A stretch of 64,000 nucleotides of DNA from Bacillota bacterium (GTDB lineage Bacteria; Bacillota; Clostridia; Lachnospirales; Lachnospiraceae): positions 124,001-188,000 of the forward strand of contig JAEZMV010000018.1 in the NCBI GenBank assembly GCA_023414875.1, read 5' to 3'. The translations under genes were made by a program, and so were the position numbers. Under the pieces are notes generated by a model. The model did no database searches and had not been told where the DNA came from. It saw nothing but the letters and a program-made list of their open reading frames with translations. This document shows, one piece after another, positions 17,431-26,711 of the stretch. The number at the start of each line of letters is the position of its first letter. Position 1 is the first letter of the stretch.

Positions 17431-18867
17431 ATGAAAGCATATGAAACCGTCATTGGTTTGGAGGTTCATGTTGAACTTGCCACCAAATCAAAAATATTTT
17501 GCGGTTGTACCACCCAGTTTGGTGGAGACCCGAATACCCATTGTTGTCCGGTTTGTACCGGGATGCCCGGAACCCTGCCGGTATTAAATCAACAAGTGGT
17601 TGAATTTGCTATGGCAGCAGGTCTTGCCCTGAACTGTAATATAACGCAGAAATGCAAGTTTGACCGTAAGAATTATTTTTATCCCGATCTTCCGAAGGCA
17701 TATCAGATCTCTCAGCTGTACCTCCCGATTTGTAGGGACGGCGGTATTGAGATAGAGACAGAGGCAGGAAAGAAAACCGTAAGAATTCATGAAATTCATA
17801 TGGAGGAGGATGCCGGAAAGCTGGTGCATGATCCCTGGGAGGATTGTACTCTGGTAGATTATAACCGCTGTGGTGTACCCTTGATTGAAATCGTAAGTGA
17901 ACCGGATATGCGCTCTGCGGAGGAGGTTGTAGCTTATCTTGAGAAGCTGCGTTTAATTCTTCAATACCTCGGAGTGTCCGATTGTAAGATGCAGGAGGGC
18001 TCTCTGCGTGCCGATATTAATCTATCTGTTCGTGAAGTTGGAGCTAGGGAGTTTGGTACCAGAACTGAGATGAAGAATATGAACTCCTTCAAGGCAATAG
18101 CAAGAGCTATAGAAGGAGAAAGAAAACGTCAGATCGAGTTACTGGAATATGGTAAGAAGGTTATTCAGGAAACCAGACGTTGGGATGATAATAAGGATAC
18201 CAGCTTCGCAATGCGCTCCAAGGAGGATGCACAGGATTATCGTTATTTCCCTGAACCTGACCTGCCTCCAATTGAAATCAGTGACGAATGGCTTCAGTCG
18301 ATTAAAGCTCGTCAACCGGAGCTACGAGATGAGAAGATGCTGCGTTATGAAAAGGAATTTGACATTCCCGAATATGATGCTTCTATCATTACAGGTTCTA
18401 AATATCTTGCGGATATCTTTGAAGAAACCGTTGCATTATGTGGAAAACCGAAGGAAGTATCCAACTGGCTGATGGTTGAAACAATGAGACTTTTAAAGGA
18501 ACAAGAGATAGAACCCGAGGCAATTACCTTTACTCCGGCTCAGCTTTCTGCCTTAATCATGCTGCTAGACGGTAATAAGATCAACCGTACGGTAGCCAAA
18601 GAGGTCTTTGAAAAGATATTTACGGAAAATGTGGATCCTGAGGAATATGTAGAGAAGAACGGCCTCGGGATGGTATCGGACGATGGCTTACTGCGAGCTA
18701 CAGTAGAGAAAATCATCGCTGACAGTCCTCAATCCGTTACTGACTATAAAGCGGGTAAGACAAAGGCAATGGGCTTCATAGTAGGTCAAACCATGAAGGA
18801 GATGAAAGGTAAGGCCGACCCGGGCAGAATTAATCAGATTGTGAAGGAATTACTGGATAGTCTGTAA
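17431..18867 (+). CDS. gatB: Aspartyl/glutamyl-tRNA amidotransferase subunit B
   Basis: 478 residues: the catalytic cradle domain (about 1-290), with the GLEVHVEL start and the zinc-type cysteines (FCGCTT, HCCPVCTG), then a helical domain and a C-terminal YqeY tail domain that holds the tRNA. It activates the misacylated tRNA and transfers ammonia received from GatA. It starts 3 nt after gatA with an AGGAGG RBS inside the gatA end, showing tight coupling. No strong terminator follows. Confidence 0.96.
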   Translation: MKAYETVIGLEVHVELATKSKIFCGCTTQFGGDPNTHCCPVCTGMPGTLPVLNQQVVEFAMAAGLALNCNITQKCKFDRKNYFYPDLPKAYQISQLYLPICRDGGIEIETEAGKKTVRIHEIHMEEDAGKLVHDPWEDCTLVDYNRCGVPLIEIVSEPDMRSAEEVVAYLEKLRLILQYLGVSDCKMQEGSLRADINLSVREVGAREFGTRTEMKNMNSFKAIARAIEGERKRQIELLEYGKKVIQETRRWDDNKDTSFAMRSKEDAQDYRYFPEPDLPPIEISDEWLQSIKARQPELRDEKMLRYEKEFDIPEYDASIITGSKYLADIFEETVALCGKPKEVSNWLMVETMRLLKEQEIEPEAITFTPAQLSALIMLLDGNKINRTVAKEVFEKIFTENVDPEEYVEKNGLGMVSDDGLLRATVEKIIADSPQSVTDYKAGKTKAMGFIVGQTMKEMKGKADPGRINQIVKELLDSL

Positions 18868-19150
18868 AATACAATTAAAGAGATCAACGATAGAATATAT
18901 ATCATAGTTAGTATGTATATGCTCCCTGGATACTGTCCAACCGTTTCATTATCGGATATTGTAGCTAGGGAGTAATTATGTAAAATGCTGGTAAATATTC
19001 AATTGCAAATGTAAAAAATTGTATATATTAAACAATTTTTATAATAGTATGTCCATAATTCTTATCATATCTGTCTTGTAACTCCATCATAGATAAGTTA
19101 TAATTAATTAAAATTAACTTACCATATATGTAAAATTGGAGGGCTACACA

Positions 19151-19501
19151 ATGGAAGAAAGAAGAAAAGCAAAGCGAATGCCGGTGACACTTTCGTTGGA
19201 GATATCTGACCTGTACAAGCAGGATAATGTTTTGGTTAGGGATATATATGCACCAATTAAGGTGATTGATATTTCAAAGACGGGAATAGGCTTTATCTCA
19301 GAAAGCGTACTTCCACTTGGATATTATTTTAATGCTAATATCAACTTGGATAATACGGATACTTTGCATTGTGTGATACAGATTATTCGAAGCCAGCCAA
19401 CTGAGGGAAAAGAAACAATATATGGTTGTGAATTTGTAGGAATGGCAACCGTATTATCCTACATCTTTGACGAGTATGAAAAAAAAGTGAGTGAAGAGTA
19501 G
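19151..19501 (+). CDS. Small single-domain PilZ protein
   Basis: 116 residues, essentially one PilZ domain. The c-di-GMP motifs are ERRKAKR (RxxxR) near the N terminus and DISKTG (DxSxxG) about 30 residues on. ATG 19151 is preferred to TTG 19136 because GGAGGG (19138-19143) is 7 nt upstream. Stand-alone PilZ proteins act as c-di-GMP adaptors. It is convergent with the FliK-like gene, which is suggestive of a motility or surface link but not proof. Confidence 0.85.
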   Translation: MEERRKAKRMPVTLSLEISDLYKQDNVLVRDIYAPIKVIDISKTGIGFISESVLPLGYYFNANINLDNTDTLHCVIQIIRSQPTEGKETIYGCEFVGMATVLSYIFDEYEKKVSEE

Positions 19502-19604
19502 CAATTAAAGACTGTGAAGAAAACGTTACAATAACCCTCGAACATAAAGAATCAAGGATTTGTGGACAGCTAGATGCAGTTTATACCTATGAATACTTTT
19601 ATAT

Positions 19605-19654
19605 AATGGTATGTCAAGAGAACACCGAGTTTATTTCTTGACATACCATTTTTT
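19605..19654. terminator. Bidirectional terminator between PilZ and FliK-like genes
   Basis: Arms 19605-19619 and 19636-19650 are exact 15-bp complements, with a T run to 19654 on the + strand. It separates convergent genes. Confidence 0.85.
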
Positions 19655-19655
19655 G

Positions 19656-21569
19656 TTAAGTCCTAATATCAAAGGTAAATCTATGGATGTTGCTTTCCTG
19701 CGAATTTTGTTCAATAAAATCTCGGCTGAAATCCGGTTTTTTATAGGAGGTATCGAGCTCAGCCTGTAAATGATACCCCTTCATTTTTAAAGCCTCCTCA
19801 AGCTGGGGAATATGCTCCGTGAGCAGTGGAAGGACATCCGGTTTCTCAAGATAGAATTTGGCCTGAATCTGGTTATGCTTCATCTGGATATGGATGTTTA
19901 GAGAGCCTAAATTTATCATGTCCAGATGTAGGAGTACACTTGGATTATCCTGTTTCTCATGCTGTGATTTTTTGCGTGAAAATACATACAAATCACTATG
20001 AAGTTCACGGTCTTTTAATTGAACCGGCAGTGGCAGGAAGGTAAATATATCATTAAGATCCTTTAGGAAATGGAGGTTTTCCTGCAGGTTCTTTACCGGC
20101 TCATTTATTTGAAGTGTCTCTGAGGTAACGGCACTTAATTTAGAGATCTGTTCGAGCTTTTCAAGATCCTCCAAAAGATTTTGGTACAGTTTTGTGACTG
20201 GAGTTTTTTGTGCCAGTTTTTCCGGAGTAATCATCCACTTTTGATGAAAGCTCTCTTCTAGGAGAGTCCTATATTCAGGAGACTGTAATAGTCTTCCGGC
20301 AGCATCTCCATCCGCCTGTGGAAGGGTTTCCTTAATCCAGCTTAATACCTTATATAATGTTGAGGAGCCGTTTTGTATCTGTTCTTTAAGATTATAGGTA
20401 TCAGGAAGGGAATGTATATATCCGAGGAGGGAATCCCTTTGCACCTGATTCAAGACATCCTCTAGGACAGTCATATTCTTTGGTGATTGGCCGGTTAGGT
20501 TCATAAGTTTTTGCAATACAGAGGATAGAGACAGCTGATACTGATCCTTATGGGCAGTAACAGCAAGGAGTTGCCCGGAACCTTGATCCGAAAGCTCGTG
20601 ATAGAGGTCGGAGATTAACTGATTAGCTTCATCAAGAGTTGCGGTTCCATTTATAATTTTTTGCTGGATATCAGGTGAGCTACCAGGGGGTAAAGAAGCA
20701 CCCTCTGCAAGCTTTTGCATAATGGCTTTACCAAGAAGAGTAAGCTCCTCCTGACTGATAAGATTATCTAGGGGCAGGGCAGATGCTTCCGTTGTCATGC
20801 TTTGGTTACGATTCAAAATATCAATTAATTGATTGTTGATATGAATTACTTCACTTAGATTGCCACTCCTTGCAGGGGGAAAATCTACTTGGGAGGAAGG
20901 AACTGTCTGCTTTAGTAGTTCTGTTATATGATTTGAAATATCTCTGATATTTTCCAGCAATTGTTGCGAGCCGTTTTGATATGCCTCAAATTGCCTTATG
21001 TTTTCAGCGGTCATCGGGATATTATTTTTATGCATTATAACTAATGTGAGAGGAGATGCCTCACGGTTTGTATGGGATAATTTAATCAGTAGTTGAAGGG
21101 TTTGCTTATCAATCGGCATCCGATGGTTTAATAGCTCCGATACAATTACCTTGTTACGTTCTGTCAAGGGAAAATTAGATGCTGATAAAGCTTTCTGAAT
21201 CGTTGCATCGGTAGGAGTAGCTGTTTCACTTGGGAGATATTTTAGCACAAGGTGATCATTAGTATCTTCGGTTACCTGAAATTGTGCCTGCTGACCAATG
21301 GATAACGGAAAATCACCGGTAAGCCTAGCCTTCACAATCTGTTTCTCGGGTTCAAGCTGAATGCTTACTTCGTTGTAACGGCGATCTATAATTTGGCCCT
21401 TAATAATTTGCCCTTCCTGCAATGCAGGTGGTCTGCCACTTTGTGTTGCGGCAGAAGGGGAGGCTTCTCTCGGTTTTGATACTTCGGATATGGATTGCCT
21501 TTCCAAGGATGTACGTGCAATACCCGGCTTGTTTTTAAAACGCGAAAGTGAGGAGTTATTAATATCCAT
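19656..21569 (-). CDS. FliK-like (flagellar hook-length control C-terminal domain) protein
   Basis: 637 residues, Gln/Ser-rich and mostly helical. The last 110 residues contain LGSLNIHIQMK and similar segments typical of the FliK C-terminal (Flg_hook) domain; an N-terminal beta-rich domain (about 45-110) precedes a long linker. FliK family proteins measure hook length and switch export specificity, but orphan relatives of unknown role are common in clostridia. Start is ATG 21569 with AAAGGAG 7 nt upstream rather than ATG 21587, which overlaps that RBS. No flagellar gene is nearby. Confidence 0.65.
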   Translation of the reverse strand: MDINNSSLSRFKNKPGIARTSLERQSISEVSKPREASPSAATQSGRPPALQEGQIIKGQIIDRRYNEVSIQLEPEKQIVKARLTGDFPLSIGQQAQFQVTEDTNDHLVLKYLPSETATPTDATIQKALSASNFPLTERNKVIVSELLNHRMPIDKQTLQLLIKLSHTNREASPLTLVIMHKNNIPMTAENIRQFEAYQNGSQQLLENIRDISNHITELLKQTVPSSQVDFPPARSGNLSEVIHINNQLIDILNRNQSMTTEASALPLDNLISQEELTLLGKAIMQKLAEGASLPPGSSPDIQQKIINGTATLDEANQLISDLYHELSDQGSGQLLAVTAHKDQYQLSLSSVLQKLMNLTGQSPKNMTVLEDVLNQVQRDSLLGYIHSLPDTYNLKEQIQNGSSTLYKVLSWIKETLPQADGDAAGRLLQSPEYRTLLEESFHQKWMITPEKLAQKTPVTKLYQNLLEDLEKLEQISKLSAVTSETLQINEPVKNLQENLHFLKDLNDIFTFLPLPVQLKDRELHSDLYVFSRKKSQHEKQDNPSVLLHLDMINLGSLNIHIQMKHNQIQAKFYLEKPDVLPLLTEHIPQLEEALKMKGYHLQAELDTSYKKPDFSRDFIEQNSQESNIHRFTFDIRT

Positions 21570-21788
21570 AATGTGGCTCCTTTTCATTTACTGACGAATG
21601 GATGTAAGCAATGATTAATATTACCTTTACTATATATCGACAAATAACCATAATATATTTATCCATAATTAAAGTTTCCAGAACTTAATTATATTAACAT
21701 ATACAAGAGAATAACCTTATTATATAAGGTTTATTAAGTTAATAATTTAATAAAATAATGAAAATAACCAGAAATCAAAAAAAATCAC

Positions 21789-21817
21789 TTGCATTTCATT
21801 GTATTATATATTATAAT
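21789..21817 (+). promoter_or_regulatory. Predicted gltB promoter
   Basis: TTGCAT at 21789-21794, 17-nt spacer, TATAAT at 21812-21817. Transcription should begin near 21824, about 10 nt before the leader terminator. Confidence 0.7.
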
Positions 21818-21833
21818 CATCGCAATAAAACAA

Positions 21834-21877
21834 GGGCGTTTTAGACTTATTGATATAAGTCTAAGGCGTCTTTTTTT
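21834..21877 (+). terminator. Leader terminator upstream of gltB (candidate attenuator)
   Basis: A stem built on TTAGACTTAT and ATAAGTCTAA, extended by G-U rich pairs to GGGCG and CGTCT, is followed by seven T. It lies between promoter and gene, as in the glnA leader, so expression needs read-through. Confidence 0.75.
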
Positions 21878-21907
21878 GTGCAGGAGGCATACCTTGCAGA
21901 ATGGAAT

Positions 21908-21965
21908 TTATTGCTTCGCAATCCGCTCGGGTGCGAAAGTGTCAGTAATCTGACACTTTGCTTGT
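21908..21965. repeat. Hairpin cluster in gltB leader
   Basis: ATTGC-TTC-GCAAT near 21909-21921 and a perfect 10-bp stem 21936-21945 with 21950-21959 (AAAGTGTCAG). The trailing TTGTCGATA resembles the ends of the repeats at 13767 and 60665. Confidence 0.5.
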
Positions 21966-22003
21966 CGATAATAAATAAATATAGAAAAGAAAGAGGAGCG
22001 CTT

Positions 22004-25000
22004 ATGAAGGAAATCATCAGAGAGGAAATCACACAAGTTCCACAGGGCTTATATGACCCAAGATTTGAACATGATAATTGCGGTATTGGTGCAGTGGTAC
22101 ACATGAAGGGTACAAAAACTCATGAGACAGTTGAAAATGCTTTAAAAATTGTGGAGAACTTAGAACATCGCGCAGGTAAGGATGCAAATGGACAAACCGG
22201 TGACGGTGTAGGTATTCTCCTCCAGATATCCCATAAGTTCTTTTCGAAGGTTACAAAATCCCTTAAGATTGATTTGGGTTCAGAGCGCGATTATGGAGTG
22301 GGCATGTTTTTCTTTCCTCAGGAAGAATTAAGCCGTAATCAGGCAAAGAAGATGTTTGAAATTATTGTTGAAAAAGAAGGAATGAAGTTTCTGGGTTGGA
22401 GAGAAGTTCCGATCACTCCCCAAATTCTTGGAGAGAGAGCAGTTGCGTGCATGCCGCATATTATGCAGTGCTTTATCAAAAAACCCGCAAATGTAGCAAA
22501 GGGAATAGATTTTGACCGTAAATTATATATCGCCAGAAGAATATTCGAGCAGAGCAATGATAATACCTATGTAGTATCCTTATCCAGCCGAACAATCGTC
22601 TACAAGGGTATGTTTTTGGTGGATCAATTACGTCTCTTCTTTGGAGACTTACAGGATGTAGCCTATGAAAGTGCAATTGCGATTGTTCACTCCAGATTTT
22701 CCACCAATACGAATCCCAGCTGGCAAAGAGCACATCCGAACCGATTGATTGTTCATAACGGTGAAATCAATACCATTCGTGGTAATGCAGATAAAATGCT
22801 GGCAAGAGAAGAAACCATGGAATCTGAGCATTTAAAGGGTGAGCTGCATAAGGTACTTCCGGTAGTTAATATTGAGGGTTCTGATTCTGCGATGCTTGAT
22901 AACACCTTAGAGTTCCTTGTAATGAGCGGTATGGATCTCCCCCTGGCAGTTATGATTACAATACCGGAGCCCTGGAGTAATGATTTGGCAATCAGCCAGG
23001 ATAAGAGTGATTTCTATCAATATTATGCTACTATGATGGAGCCCTGGGACGGTCCAGCCTCCATTCTGTTTTCTGACGGAGATATCATGGGAGCGGTTCT
23101 CGATCGGAATGGTTTAAGGCCTTCCCGTTACTATATTACAAACGATGATTATCTTGTTCTTTCTTCTGAGGTAGGAGTTATGGATATACCTGCTGATAAG
23201 ATAGTGAAAAAAGAAAGACTTCGTCCGGGTAGAATGCTCTTAGTGGATACCGTTAAGGGATGTTTGATTGATGATGAGGATTTAAAGAATAGCTATGCAA
23301 AAAGCAGACCCTATGGTGAGTGGCTGGATCAGAATCTGGTGAAGCTAAAGGATCTTCATATTCCGAATAAGAAGGTTGTAGAGTACAATGATGAAGAGCT
23401 TGAGAGACTTCAGAAAGCATTTGGCTATACATATGAGGATTATAAAACTACTATTCTTCCTATGGCAACTAAAGGTATGGAAGCAGTAGCTGCAATGGGT
23501 GCGGATTCCCCTATTCCGGTACTGTCAGGGAATAATCCACCGTTATTTAACTATTTTAAGCAGCTGTTCGCACAGGTTACTAATCCTCCGATTGATGCAA
23601 TCCGTGAGGAAATCGTTACCTCGACTGCAGTATATATCGGTGAAGATGGTAACATTCTGGAAGAAAAGGCGGAAAACTGCAATGTTCTTAAGATAAATAA
23701 TCCGATTTTAACCAACACTGATCTTCTAAAAATTAAATATATGAAGAAACCGGGCTTCAAGGTAGAAGTACTTCCTATGATTTATTATAAGAATACTTCG
23801 CTTGAGAAGGCTCTTGATCATCTGTGTCTGGAAGCAGACCGTTCCTACAAGGAAGGCGCGAATGTACTAATACTTTCCGATCGTGGAGTCGATGAAAATC
23901 ATGTTGCAATTCCATCCCTTTTGGCAGTATCCGCGCTTCAGCAGCATTTGGTTAGTACTAAAAAAAGGACTGCATTAGCCATGATCGTCGAAAGTGCGGA
24001 TCCAAGAGATGTACATCATTTTGCATGCTTACTTGGCTATGGTGCTTGTGCGGTAAATCCCTACCTTGCTCAGGAGACCATTCGCCAGTTAATTAAAAAT
24101 AACATGCTGGATAAGGATTACTATGCAGCAGTGGATGATTATAACAAAGCAGTATTAAAGGGTATCGTAAAAATAGGTTCTAAGATGGGTATTTCCACAA
24201 TTCAGTCCTATCAGGGTTCCAAAATCTTCGAAGCAATCGGTATTTCAAAAGAAGTAATCGATAAATATTTTACCGGTACGGTCAGTCGTGTCGGTGGAAT
24301 AACCTTGAAAGATATGGAGAAACAGGTAGATGCACTGCATTCCAAGGCGTTTGATCCATTGGGATTAAATCTTGATCTGACTATGGACAGCGCAGGCTCC
24401 CATAAGCTTCGCAGCGGAAAGGAAAAGCATTTATACAATCCAAAGACGATTCATTTGCTGCAACAATCTACCCGTACCGGAAGCTATGATATGTTCAAGG
24501 AATACTCCAAGGAGGTAACTTCAGAACAGGAGAAGATTAACCTTAGAGGCTTGTTAGATATTATTTATCCGGAGAATGGAATATCCATTGATGAAGTAGA
24601 GGGTGTTGATGAAATAGTAAAGCGTTTTAAAACAGGTGCAATGTCCTATGGCTCTATCTCGAAGGAAGCTCATGAAGCTATGGCAATTGCCATGAACCGT
24701 CTTGGAGGTAAGTCCAACAGCGGTGAAGGTGGCGAGAGCTTAGAGCGTTTGAAGATAGGAGAAGATGGTCTGAATAAATGCTCTGCCATTAAGCAGGTTG
24801 CTTCCGGAAGATTTGGTGTAACCAGTGAATATCTGGTAAGTGCAAAAGAGATTCAGATTAAGATGGCTCAGGGTGCAAAACCCGGTGAAGGCGGTCAGCT
24901 GCCGGCAGAAAAGGTATATCCTTGGATTGCAAAAACCAGAAATTCCACTGCAGGGGTAGGATTGATCTCTCCTCCTCCTCATCATGATATCTATTCCATT

Positions 25001-26563
25001 GAGGATCTGGCACAATTAATTTATGACCTTAAGAATTCAAATAAAAATGCAAGAATATCCGTCAAATTAGTTTCAGAGGCGGGTGTTGGTACGGTTGCTG
25101 CCGGTGTAGCAAAGGCCGGAGCCGGTGTTATCTTAATCTCCGGTTATGACGGTGGAACTGGTGCGGCTCCAAGAACCTCCATCTATAATGCAGGACTTCC
25201 TTGGGAATTAGGCTTGGCAGAAACCCACCAGACCTTGATTATGAACGGACTTCGTAATAAGGTTGTCATTGAAACAGACGGTAAGCTAATGACCGGACGC
25301 GATGTTGTGATTGCAGCTTTACTTGGGGCTGAAGAATTCGGTTTTGCAACTGCACCACTTGTAACACTCGGTTGTGTTATGATGAGAGTCTGCGATCTGG
25401 ATACCTGCCCGGTTGGTGTTGCTACTCAGAATCCGGAGTTACGTAAGAACTTTACAGGAAAGCCCGAGTATGTAGAAAACTTCATGAGATTTGTTGCGGA
25501 AGAGCTTCGTGAATATATGGCTAAGTTCGGTGTAAAAACAGTAAATGAATTAGTTGGACGCACGGATCTGTTAATGGTAAAGGATGAATGCAAAAACGAT
25601 GATAGGGCAAAGCTAGTTGATTTAAAAGCGGTGATCAATAATCCATTTATTCAGCCAGGAGAAGTAGTTCACTTCAGCCCGGACCAGATATATGACTTCG
25701 AACTGGAAAATACCGTGGATGAAAGAGTTCTTCTTAAAAAATTCAAATTGAACGAGAAACATGCTCAAAGAATTAAGGTTCTGGTTTCTAATACGGACCG
25801 TACTTTCGGTACTATCCTGGGTTCTGAGATTACGAAGAAATACGGAACCTCTCTAAAGGAAGATACCTATGTAATAGAGGCACAGGGAAGCGGCGGACAG
25901 AGCTTTGGTGCGTTTATCCCGAAGGGACTTGCCATTGAGCTGGAAGGTGACAGTAATGACTATTTTGGTAAAGGACTTTCCGGTGGCAGGCTGGTAGCAT
26001 ACCCTCCTAAGGCTAGTATCTTTAAGGCAGAAGAAAATATTATTATCGGTAATGTTGCCTTGTACGGAGCAACTAGCGGTAAGGCGTTTATTAACGGTGT
26101 TGCCGGCGAACGCTTCTGTGTCCGTAATTCCGGTGCAATGGCTGTTGTAGAAGGTGTTGGTGACCATGGATGTGAATATATGACCGGTGGCAGAGTTGCA
26201 GTACTTGGCAAAACAGGTAAAAACTTTGCGGCAGGTATGAGCGGTGGTTTCGCATATGTTCTCGATGAAGATAACGATTTGTATAAGAAGCTGAATAAGG
26301 GCCTGGTATCTTTTGAACCGGTTGTTGAAAAATACGATGTGATTGAACTGAAGGAAATGATTACGGAACATGTAAAATACACCAATTCGGTAAAGGGAAA
26401 AGAAATTCTTAATAACTTCGCTACTTATTTACCGAAGTTCAAGAAAATCATTCCTCATGATTACAGACGTATGCTTCAAACCATTGTTCAGATGGAAGAG
26501 AAGGGTCTGAGCAGCGAACAGGCGCAGATTGAAGCATTTTTTGCAAACACAAAAAATAAATAG
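22004..26563 (+). CDS. gltB: Glutamate synthase, large subunit
   Basis: 1519 residues, full length. It makes two glutamates from glutamine and 2-oxoglutarate. Order: Ntn-type glutaminase domain with predicted N-terminal Cys26 after a 25-residue propeptide (HDNCGIG), central domain, FMN-binding synthase barrel with the 3Fe-4S cysteines (CVMMRVCDLDTCPVG), and a C-terminal beta-helix (GXXG repeats). ATG 22004 is chosen for the AAGAGGAG site; in-frame upstream ATG-less sequence from 21878 covers the leader hairpins. Partner gltD follows. The leader terminator suggests nitrogen-dependent control. Confidence 0.96.
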   Translation: MKEIIREEITQVPQGLYDPRFEHDNCGIGAVVHMKGTKTHETVENALKIVENLEHRAGKDANGQTGDGVGILLQISHKFFSKVTKSLKIDLGSERDYGVGMFFFPQEELSRNQAKKMFEIIVEKEGMKFLGWREVPITPQILGERAVACMPHIMQCFIKKPANVAKGIDFDRKLYIARRIFEQSNDNTYVVSLSSRTIVYKGMFLVDQLRLFFGDLQDVAYESAIAIVHSRFSTNTNPSWQRAHPNRLIVHNGEINTIRGNADKMLAREETMESEHLKGELHKVLPVVNIEGSDSAMLDNTLEFLVMSGMDLPLAVMITIPEPWSNDLAISQDKSDFYQYYATMMEPWDGPASILFSDGDIMGAVLDRNGLRPSRYYITNDDYLVLSSEVGVMDIPADKIVKKERLRPGRMLLVDTVKGCLIDDEDLKNSYAKSRPYGEWLDQNLVKLKDLHIPNKKVVEYNDEELERLQKAFGYTYEDYKTTILPMATKGMEAVAAMGADSPIPVLSGNNPPLFNYFKQLFAQVTNPPIDAIREEIVTSTAVYIGEDGNILEEKAENCNVLKINNPILTNTDLLKIKYMKKPGFKVEVLPMIYYKNTSLEKALDHLCLEADRSYKEGANVLILSDRGVDENHVAIPSLLAVSALQQHLVSTKKRTALAMIVESADPRDVHHFACLLGYGACAVNPYLAQETIRQLIKNNMLDKDYYAAVDDYNKAVLKGIVKIGSKMGISTIQSYQGSKIFEAIGISKEVIDKYFTGTVSRVGGITLKDMEKQVDALHSKAFDPLGLNLDLTMDSAGSHKLRSGKEKHLYNPKTIHLLQQSTRTGSYDMFKEYSKEVTSEQEKINLRGLLDIIYPENGISIDEVEGVDEIVKRFKTGAMSYGSISKEAHEAMAIAMNRLGGKSNSGEGGESLERLKIGEDGLNKCSAIKQVASGRFGVTSEYLVSAKEIQIKMAQGAKPGEGGQLPAEKVYPWIAKTRNSTAGVGLISPPPHHDIYSIEDLAQLIYDLKNSNKNARISVKLVSEAGVGTVAAGVAKAGAGVILISGYDGGTGAAPRTSIYNAGLPWELGLAETHQTLIMNGLRNKVVIETDGKLMTGRDVVIAALLGAEEFGFATAPLVTLGCVMMRVCDLDTCPVGVATQNPELRKNFTGKPEYVENFMRFVAEELREYMAKFGVKTVNELVGRTDLLMVKDECKNDDRAKLVDLKAVINNPFIQPGEVVHFSPDQIYDFELENTVDERVLLKKFKLNEKHAQRIKVLVSNTDRTFGTILGSEITKKYGTSLKEDTYVIEAQGSGGQSFGAFIPKGLAIELEGDSNDYFGKGLSGGRLVAYPPKASIFKAEENIIIGNVALYGATSGKAFINGVAGERFCVRNSGAMAVVEGVGDHGCEYMTGGRVAVLGKTGKNFAAGMSGGFAYVLDEDNDLYKKLNKGLVSFEPVVEKYDVIELKEMITEHVKYTNSVKGKEILNNFATYLPKFKKIIPHDYRRMLQTIVQMEEKGLSSEQAQIEAFFANTKNK

Positions 26564-26711
26564 TCTTATACGAATTCATGATGATAGAGTGCCCACCAAA
26601 CGGGTTATTGGAGAAAGACCAGGAGGTTAGTGTAAAAGATAAATCTTTCACACGCAAATTTGTGCCTGCGGCCCAAAGTTTGCAGGTTACGAGAAAGGCA
26701 TGGGTATTAAT

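Noticed and set aside
25853..26371. 172-codon minus-strand ORF inside gltB
   Set aside because: It lies wholly within the strongly conserved GltB C-terminal domain and has no RBS or recognisable product.
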